Below, piece after piece: positions 56,465 to 62,417 of a DNA stretch of 62,417 nucleotides. Origin of the DNA: Lingula anatina (lineage: Eukaryota; Brachiopoda; Lingulata; Lingulida; Lingulidae). Within the stretch, counting starts at the first letter, position 1. Each line of letters starts with the position of its first letter. The translations under genes and the position numbers were made by a program. Under the pieces are notes generated by a model. That model did no database searches, had not been told where the DNA came from, and saw only the letters and a list, made by a program, of their open reading frames with translations. The stretch lies in NCBI RefSeq assembly GCF_001039355.2, contig NW_019775435.1, positions 1-62,417 on the forward strand, given 5' to 3'.

Positions 56465-58486
56465 GTGTGTATCATAGTTTTTAATCCGCACCAGTTTTAC
56501 TTTTAAAGCTCCCAGATGCTACCAAGCAAGTGACAGTTTCTGCAACTGGCAGTGGAAGTGCGCTTTTTCAGGTAAAACACCCGGACGGGATATTTGAATA
56601 CCAATAAGACAACAAGACAATACATTAGAAAATAATATAGGCAGTATTTTTGTAAATGAGTAGTTCATAATACATTCTTTTTCATCATAAAATATCCAAC
56701 GATACCCCAGTTTATCTTGTAGGTGTCCGTGTCATACAGCACAAAAACAGTTAAGCAGGAACCATCGTTTGCTGTCGAAGCGTCTCAGGTGGAACATGAA
56801 TTGGGGAACTTGGTGACGGTCCAGATCTGCTCAAAGTACGCAACCCACAGAAAAGGAAAAAAACAATCCTGTGTCCATGATACACGATAATTAAAATACC
56901 CATATTGTCTAGAAGAGAAACCCACAGAAGGGCTATATTGTTCATTAAGCGTGTGCAACAGCATTTTATTAATTTTATGATATTGGGAGGACAAATGAGG
57001 GAAAATAGCTATAGCAAACTGTGTTAAGATACCAAGTGGGATTTCTTTTATTTTTAATTCATTCCAGTGTTGCTCCATGCTTTGTTAAGAACGTACATGC
57101 ACTTTGTGACTGTTGTAACGAACAGCTCAGTCCATTTATAAGTGCACTTTTTGCGGACCAATAAGTGTAAAAAGCCCTTAGACGAAAAAGTTGACTGTGC
57201 ACAGCAGGCTATGATTTAAGCAGTCTGTATAGCTTAGCCAAAGATCCTTCTGCTTTTTGTGAAACAAGCCCAATGAAATTGAAATTAACCCGACTAGCAA
57301 TGACGCTGCTGCTCAGCTTATCAAAAACCACTGACGATTGTGTTTTAAACTCACCTAACGTATTCAGTGTATATTTTTATTCAGGTGGTTGGAGAACAGC
57401 CCAGCAAGCGGCATGGCGGTGCTAGAGATCGGAATACCTAGTGGATTTGAGGCTGATCTGGAGAGCATTTCATATCTTTCATCACTGAGGAAGACGGAGA
57501 AAGCGTACAGGAAGATAGTGCTTTATTTTGATGAGGTACGAATTCCATCAGGACAATAATGACTCCCCAAGAATAAACCTGTAAATTATTTCTTGATACA
57601 CATGACACCGTAGTAGGGATTGGTAACGGGAAATTAGCCTCCTGTTTTTTTGCATTTTTAGTCATCACTTTAAGATCTTTAAAAAAACGGTTTTTAAATT
57701 TAGATCGTGATTTTGAGAGCTTTTTAGGTATGAAGTGCAGTCTAAACTGGTAAATAAAGGTTAGGTCAAACTTATTAGAAATATTATTTTGGCAATGCTA
57801 TCTTATTTAAAGATCTAACGCTTGCTGTGGGCCTTTAATAATATATTATTTTTTAATTATGTCTTCCAGATCAGCGCTACAAAAACCTGCATTACATTTA
57901 ATGTGCAGCGTGTCACACTGGTAGCTGAATCCAAACAACTAGCTGTTAGGCTCTATGATTACTTCTCCCCAGGTATTTCTTCTGTCACTATCATTGCCTA
58001 AGATCTTATTGTACCACTAGCGTAGGCGGTTTTAGTCCCGACCAGTCTCGTCCGCCGTATTCGCCGCCATGTCACCGTTACCGCTTCTCCTCCTAGACTA
58101 CAAGAGCCTGCACACCAATCTCTTGTTACTCATTAGTTATATCATCTTTATTTAGTTCAAAATTTTTAATTGCATACTAAATGCATCTATTCTTTTAAAT
58201 GAAATTCTTTAGATATATTAGATTCTAACATGCTTACAACGTTAAGACTTAAAAGGAAACAAAATTAAATTTTCTCTATTCATTTGATCGTTTACAGAAA
58301 AGCAAGTGACCGCTTTCTTTGGGTTATATATTTTGCAAATCACTACGGTCTGTGATGTCTGTCGGGAAAGGTGCTCACTCTGCTGGAAGGTAAGAACAGT
58401 TCGACCATTGATTTTTTATCCTTGCTGATAGTAGCTTAATTTTTTTTCAGTTCTTGAATTGGTGTAAGGTTTCATACTCAGTGTGA
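42130..58486 (+). CDS. CD109/TEP-like alpha-2-macroglobulin family protein, C-terminal half, thioester lost
   Basis: Twenty exons join in phase to 770 codons and a TGA: 42130-42190, 42686-42785, 43040-43151, 43554-43667, 43966-44067, 45825-45953, 46240-46378, 46669-46845, 47551-47632, 48264-48420, 48827-48895, 49256-49439, 53106-53290, 53610-53753, 54042-54104, 54256-54368, 54827-54977, 55312-55414, 55973-56064, 58451-58486. Order of blocks: FGVIAFTDTM and SYFKETWLWT (A2M domain start), MPDSVVLGEKLILRV, IPLGNAEQN (thioester site, degenerate), HADGSFSSFG and QNADGSFPEPG (alpha-alpha barrel), GGFSST, CUB-like region, then receptor-binding domain (GMAVLEIGIPSGFEADLES). These extracellular proteins trap proteases or opsonise. 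Family length is about 1450; the N-terminal MG domains lie beyond the n at 42119. The tail CDVCRERCSLCRK is Cys-rich. Confidence 0.85.
44145..45615 (-). mobile_element. Tc1-like element with long inverted arms (1471 bp)
   Basis: Ends 'tacaacattggtcaaaaagg' and inverse, flanked by TA (44143-44144, 45616-45617). The inverted arms are about 440 bp, far longer than usual for Tc1. The minus strand carries a broken transposase: FGGIPAHGFSKLFFPKKN, then NALAHSSRLLSDCC (the D-N-A-x-x-H block with its partner), DINHSKHLRHEIKYAMRRR (degenerate PDLNPIEHLW block) and EEWDNIPQNRIVI. The right arm carries the same WDNIPQNRI block inverted on the plus strand (near 45200). It lies in the intron between the fifth and sixth exons of the macroglobulin-like gene. 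Confidence 0.75.
46669..46845 (+). CDS. Exon with the degenerate thioester site
   Basis: Acceptor TTTTTTCAG at 46668, donor AAAAAAG|GTACTG at 46846. At 46725-46739 the codons give G-N-A-E-Q where thioester proteins have G-C-G-E-Q. The Cys that forms the bond is Asn and the next Gly is Ala, while the Gln is kept. The flanking family residues are intact (IPLGNAEQNLMHIATPVFLL), so the exon is under protein-level constraint or only recently changed. Confidence 0.85.
49640..53080 (-). mobile_element. Degenerate Ty3/gypsy-type LTR element in an intron of the macroglobulin-like gene
   Basis: Two diverged LTRs in the same orientation: left 49640-49867 (228 bp) and right 52646-53080 (223 bp without an inserted MITE). 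On the minus strand they begin TGTAACAAAT and carry AATAAACC near the 3' end. Between them on the minus strand: gag-like sequence (52613-51880), a zinc-knuckle region (about 51800-51860), aspartic-protease-like sequence (51500-51270), the N-terminal edge of reverse transcriptase (LLSRYQDVFS), then directly its C-terminal edge (RKVETVLSWPVPKDVHELRS, FIGLCSYYRR), RNase H start, and integrase (YFSKWTAVFAI). The reverse-transcriptase core with its catalytic aspartates is deleted, and stops occur. Dead element. Confidence 0.75.
52759..52967. mobile_element. Harbinger-type MITE, 209 bp, in the right LTR
   Basis: TTA target duplication (52756-52758, 52968-52970). Ends 'gggcgcattcccatagattt' and, inverted, 'aatctctggaaatgccctc'. 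The left LTR lacks it, giving an empty site ('gcccgactaataacgc'). Same family as 55662-55883, in reverse orientation. Confidence 0.85.
53922..53998. repeat. (CT)n(CA)n compound microsatellite
   Basis: CT run followed by CA run in the intron before 54042. The second copy at 56411-56461 has a shorter CT and longer CA part. Confidence 0.85.
55662..55883. mobile_element. Harbinger-type MITE, 222 bp, polymorphic between the duplicated blocks
   Basis: TTA at 55659-55661 and 55884-55886. Inverted ends 'ccatttccatagatt' and 'aatctatgggaatag'. The second copy of the block has the clean empty site 'attctttagatatattag' near 58210. No coding capacity. Confidence 0.9.
56137..58465 (+). repeat. 2.5-kb duplicated block, second copy
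   Basis: Starts inside the exon equivalent to 53610-53753 and holds exons 56137-56240 (partial), 56509-56571, 56723-56835, 57385-57535, 57870-57972, 58298-58389 of the macroglobulin-like gene, each the same length as in the first copy. It continues into the unique last exon at 58451. Coding differences from the first copy are few (for example VEQD to VKQE near 56750 and CRK to CWK near 58385). Confidence 0.75.
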
Positions 58487-58624
58487 CAGTGGTGCTTGTG
58501 AAGATAAATGTTATGACACTTAATAGTAAACCATCTGGAATGTTGCTGTAGGTGATGTCTCGAGAGTCGGACGCACATAATTTTTATTCTATTTATTTTA
58601 TTTGTTTAGTCTTATTCATATTTA

Positions 58625-58630
58625 AATAAA
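58625..58630 (+). promoter_or_regulatory. Candidate polyadenylation signal of the macroglobulin-like gene
   Basis: AATAAA about 140 nt after the TGA at 58484-58486. Other AT-rich variants are nearby, so the site used is uncertain. Confidence 0.45.
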
Positions 58631-58639
58631 TATGAAATA

Positions 58640-60055
58640 GTATTTTTGGGTTAATTTTTTTCGTGTAGCACTGAAACGTACTTGCACTGTGGTTTATTAA
58701 TAAATAAGTTGTTATTATTCATTATTAACTATGTTATTATTATGATCATCAAACACACACGCGCGCGCGTTTATAAACATGTTTTATTACATTTCAAATC
58801 ACTTTGTGAATGGGCAAGGACACACTCCACCATGTTGCCTGACTTTTGTGACAGGTTATTAAACTGGTGGCTTAATATCTCATTCCAGGACTGATATGCT
58901 GGGAAAGCAATACGAAGAGGCTTGAAACAATAGTAATTAATCAATTGAAGAATTGCCATTATCCAATATTCAAAATGTTTCTTATTCGGACATACCAAAC
59001 GGATCATGTATTTACAGAGATTTGGACTCACATAAAGAAAGTTAGAAAATTGCACATAATTAAAGAGGAAACAGGACAGTTTTATCAAAATGTTGGATCT
59101 GCTTTCATGAGTAATAAACGCATTTGCAATTCCAGTGGTGAGTTATTTATTAATTTTACTTTGATGTGTTATATGCAAGGGAGAAGGTTTCTGGTAACTT
59201 CATTTTTCATTTTTTCCAATCCATCCATGCGTAATTTATGTATCATAAGCCCATTCAACATTATTATTTGTTCAGTCACTATAGCAATAACAATTTGGTG
59301 AGGTTTTTGAAACAACAGACGCGAAGCAAGAAAAAAATGCACACAAATAAAAGTAAACATCACAGCGAAAATTCCGAAAATGACGTAAGTGTAATGGAAC
59401 TTAGATAAGAAAAAAAATTAGATCTACCTAAAGTTGACAATGCTTCAGTTTCCCTACTAAGTTTAATTTACAGGCTTCATCCGTTAAGGGCACACCCATG
59501 CCATCTTCCATTTGGCCTCTTCACCTCCAGTCTAACCGCAGTAGAGAGCCCGACACACATAGCACACTGGGGTAGTTGTGTTTTACTGCTGCTGAGTTAC
59601 AATGCTACCAAATGTGCTAGATGAGAAAAAAGTTTCACTTCAAAATTAACCAACGCATTTTAAAGCAATCTGTCCGCTGAAAGAGATGTGACTATTCTCT
59701 TCCTCATCTATTATATAATTACATGTAAATCCTTCAGATAAAACAACATTGCTACATCAATATCATGAATACCATTGCTAAAGAAAACAACCTTAAATGA
59801 ACTCATCATAGTGATACGTTTATTTTTTGTTCTACGTCGCAGCAACGTAAAAGCTTCAAAAGGAAAATGTTTACAACTGACGTACGCAGAGCTAGGGTCC
59901 AGTGTCATAGATACCTAGGGATTTGACTGTAAGCTATATTAACTAGATAATGTGGGGGAATTGCTATGATACGCGATGGGGACCATAACCAGATTGAGCT
60001 TTGTTTTAAGTTGTTTTTTTTTATCTCTGATCTTCACTATTTGTCTTCATGCTTG
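58640..60055. other. Gene-free stretch
   Basis: No supported gene. Open frames such as 58945-59301 have no family motif. A short (CA/CG)n run is at 58753-58770. Confidence 0.5.
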
Positions 60056-62190
60056 TGAAGAGGTCGACGAAGGTCATTGAATCAGATCTATTGAGTTGAT
60101 GACTTATTGACAGGACGTGAAACAATAACTAATGAAGTTTGATCCCTACCTGATATAGTGAGACTTCCATGGTTCATTTCGACTGGATATATTCATAAAA
60201 TGCGTGACATAATGACAGGGCATGCACGATCACACGTGTTACCTGATGCTTGCTATACGAAACGGCCACGCACATATTGATTTAATTAGAATTTCACTAA
60301 TATTTTTTTTCTGTTTTAATCAATTGCACCTATAGAAGAGCAATGTGTCAAAATAATCATTAAACCTTAAGCTGAGTTTTGAATCATATCTCAAACGCCA
60401 GTTTCTTTGAAAGCAACCAAATATGCAATGGCGGTGTTTTGTTATCGAATCTATTTTTTAAAATGTTAATTTCATTCTCTGACGCAAACAGTGGAAATAT
60501 CAATGTTGGTCGAGCTGTATCGACACAGCATACCGCTCATTGTGGGAAGGACCAATAGAACATTGGATTCCAAACACAGAAGGGCCGAAATGTTACAATT
60601 TTTAAAACAAAAATGGGCAAAATCATCTGAAATTTAGTACTTTTAGTAGCAAGTTTTGAAAAAAGACATTGTCCCCCCTCCCTGGTCCGGATCACATCAT
60701 TCCCAAGCCTGTAACGCATTATAAATTCAGACAAAAGTAAGCTATTGAATTTCACTTCGTTTTATTATAGGGAAATAGTAGTTATTAAGGAAATTAGGTT
60801 CCATTTACATAATTTTGGCCGAAAATATTATGCACAATAAGATATAAAATTATTATTTGTCTTATTCGTTCATCTTTACTGGGCATCTTCATTAAATGCG
60901 TGACATAATAACCGGCCATGCACGATCACAGGTGAAATCTGATGCTTGCTATAGGAAACGGCCGCGCGTGCACTACCTGTATAGATTTTCACCGACAAGT
61001 TTTTCTGTTTCAATCGATACTTTTAGATAGCCATGCGTGAAGCACATCACTTATGCAGTTATTATGAAGTTTATTTTCAAGATACTTGTGTGTGTGCGTG
61101 TGTGTGTGCGTGTGTGTGTGCGTGCATGCATGCATGTGTGCATGTGTGTGTGCGTGACCTGTGCAATGTCATATATCCATGAAATAATGGGGTTTGTGAA
61201 GTAGAGCTACTCTTTATAACTATGTAGAGAAGCAAGTGCTGGGATATGCAATGGCTACCCAACGGCAACACTTCGGGAGCTCTTGTCGTCAGTGTTTCTT
61301 TTAATGTTATTTAAAAAGGTCGACGAAGGTCATTGGATCAGATCTGTTGAGTGGATGACTTATTGACAGGACATGAAACAATAGTACATGAAGCTTGATT
61401 CTTGCCTGATATTGTGAGACTTCCACGGTTCATCTTTACTGGAAAATATTTGTGTAAATAAAAACTGATAGAAAATGCGTGACACTATGACAGGGCATGC
61501 ACGATATCACATCTTGCCTAATCCTTGATTTACGAAACGACCAAGCATTTTTTGCTTCAATCAGAATTTCACTGATTACTAGTTTTGTTTTACTTTAAAC
61601 AGTAATTGTATCAAAATAAATAATTTATTAAAACTGTACATATTAAAAAAAACATTAGTTCCCGAGAAAGCCACCACAGATATGCATTTGCAGTGGTTTA
61701 CTTTGCCTCGTTTTTATTTTAAGATATCGGCAACATTTCGGGGGCTCTGATCTTTTCTTTGTTCTTTTAATGTTATTTAAAAAGGTCAACGAAGGTCATT
61801 GGATCAGATCTGTTGAGTGGATGACTTATTGACAGGACATGAAACAATAGTACATGAAGCTTGATTCTTGCCTGATATTGTGAGACTTTCACGGTTCATC
61901 TTTACTGGATTTATCAGCTCTTTGGAAAATATTTTGCGTAAATAAAAACTGATGGAAAATGCGTGACACTATGACAGGGCATGCACGATCACACATGTTG
62001 CCTAATCCTTGCTTTACGAAACGACCACGCATGTTTTGCTTCCATCAGAATTTCACCGATTACTTGTTTTGTTTTACTTTATTAAGATTTAACAGTAATT
62101 GTATCAAAATAAGTAATTTATAAAAACTGAGCATATTAAAAAGAACGTTAGTTCCCGAGAAAGCAATTAGATATGCATTGGCCGTCGTTT
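60055..62190. repeat. Roughly 450-bp repeat array, three to four diverged units
   Basis: The phrase 'gtcgacgaaggtcattg(a/g)atcagatct' opens units at 60062, 61318 and 61774 (here 'gtcaacgaagg'). The units share 'gatgacttattgacagga', 'tgcgtgac(a/c)', and 'agggcatgcacgat(c)aca'. A partial unit starts near 60888. The two last units are about 455 bp apart and the most alike. A (TG)n run at 61086-61155 lies between units. Confidence 0.75.
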
Positions 62191-62417
62191 CTTTTGCCTC
62201 GTATTTATTTAAAATATTGTTATTTTTACATGCTTTCATATAATAAGTTACGACATCCTTGTTGGTACAGCTGTACATGTATTAATAATGTAAAAATCCA
62301 CTGAAATTAGTTCTCTAAGTAATAAAATTTTAAAAAAGACCTGACCCAGACAGTGCCATAGATAACCAGTGAATGGGATTTCTGAGAGTGAGCTACATTT
62401 ATTATATAATGTGGAGA

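Noticed and set aside
1-62417. CRISPR arrays, tRNA or rRNA genes
   Set aside because: The regular arrays seen (18, 51 and 54 bp) have no unique spacers. I saw no cloverleaf with a T-arm motif and no rRNA-like sequence.

Overview
The window is eukaryotic nuclear DNA from an AT-rich, intron-rich and transposon-rich invertebrate genome. Marine lophotrochozoan, perhaps a bivalve, is my guess: there are small GT-AG introns, Penelope-like, BEL/Pao, Ty3, Tc1, Harbinger, hAT, ISL2EU and piggyBac remnants, and secreted or innate-immune-type genes. The species is inferred, not shown. Five single 'n' bases (517, 13503, 29067, 42119, 56136) look like scaffold joins; at 517, 13503 and 56136 the sequence on the left of the n is repeated on the right.

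Layout. 0-12.4 kb is a transposon graveyard: a Penelope-like GIY-YIG fragment, a hAT-like pseudogene, a HARBI1-like pseudogene, and a BEL/Pao integrase split by an element that contains a second element that contains a third. 13.9-31.4 kb holds three tandem minus-strand copies of one six-exon gene for an unrecognised secreted protein of about 297 residues. All internal exons have identical lengths in the three copies (312, 182, 173, 167 nt) and the reading frame closes in each. Copy 2 lies between large inverted repeats, and copy 3 carries a Tc1-like insertion whose empty site is kept in copies 1 and 2. 31.4-42.1 kb holds minisatellites, the last two exons of an SLC22-type transporter, an ISL2EU/THAP-like remnant, a SAP-domain first exon, a piggyBac C-terminal fragment, a LINE ORF1 and the 5' end of an LTR element cut by an n. 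42.1-58.5 kb is the C-terminal half (20 exons, 770 codons plus stop) of a CD109/TEP-like alpha-2-macroglobulin family gene on the plus strand; its introns carry a Tc1-like element, a Ty3-type element and two Harbinger-type MITEs. 58.5-62.4 kb has no gene that I can see and ends in a roughly 450-bp repeat array.

Main points. (1) In the three-gene cluster, the coding first exon (ATG, ten nucleotides, then a GTAAGA donor) sits inside a 54-bp minisatellite present 1, 3 and 6 times in copies 1, 2 and 3. Since 54 is divisible by three and has no stop in that frame, every start/donor combination stays in frame, so the repeat can add N-terminal 18-residue units or spare first exons. (2) Each copy also has two tandem terminal exons, of which the proximal one is decaying in a different way in each gene. 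(3) The alpha-2-macroglobulin-like gene has lost its thioester: GCGEQ is replaced by GNAEQ. (4) Its last exons appear twice around the n at 56136, probably two haplotypes placed in tandem, one with and one without a MITE.
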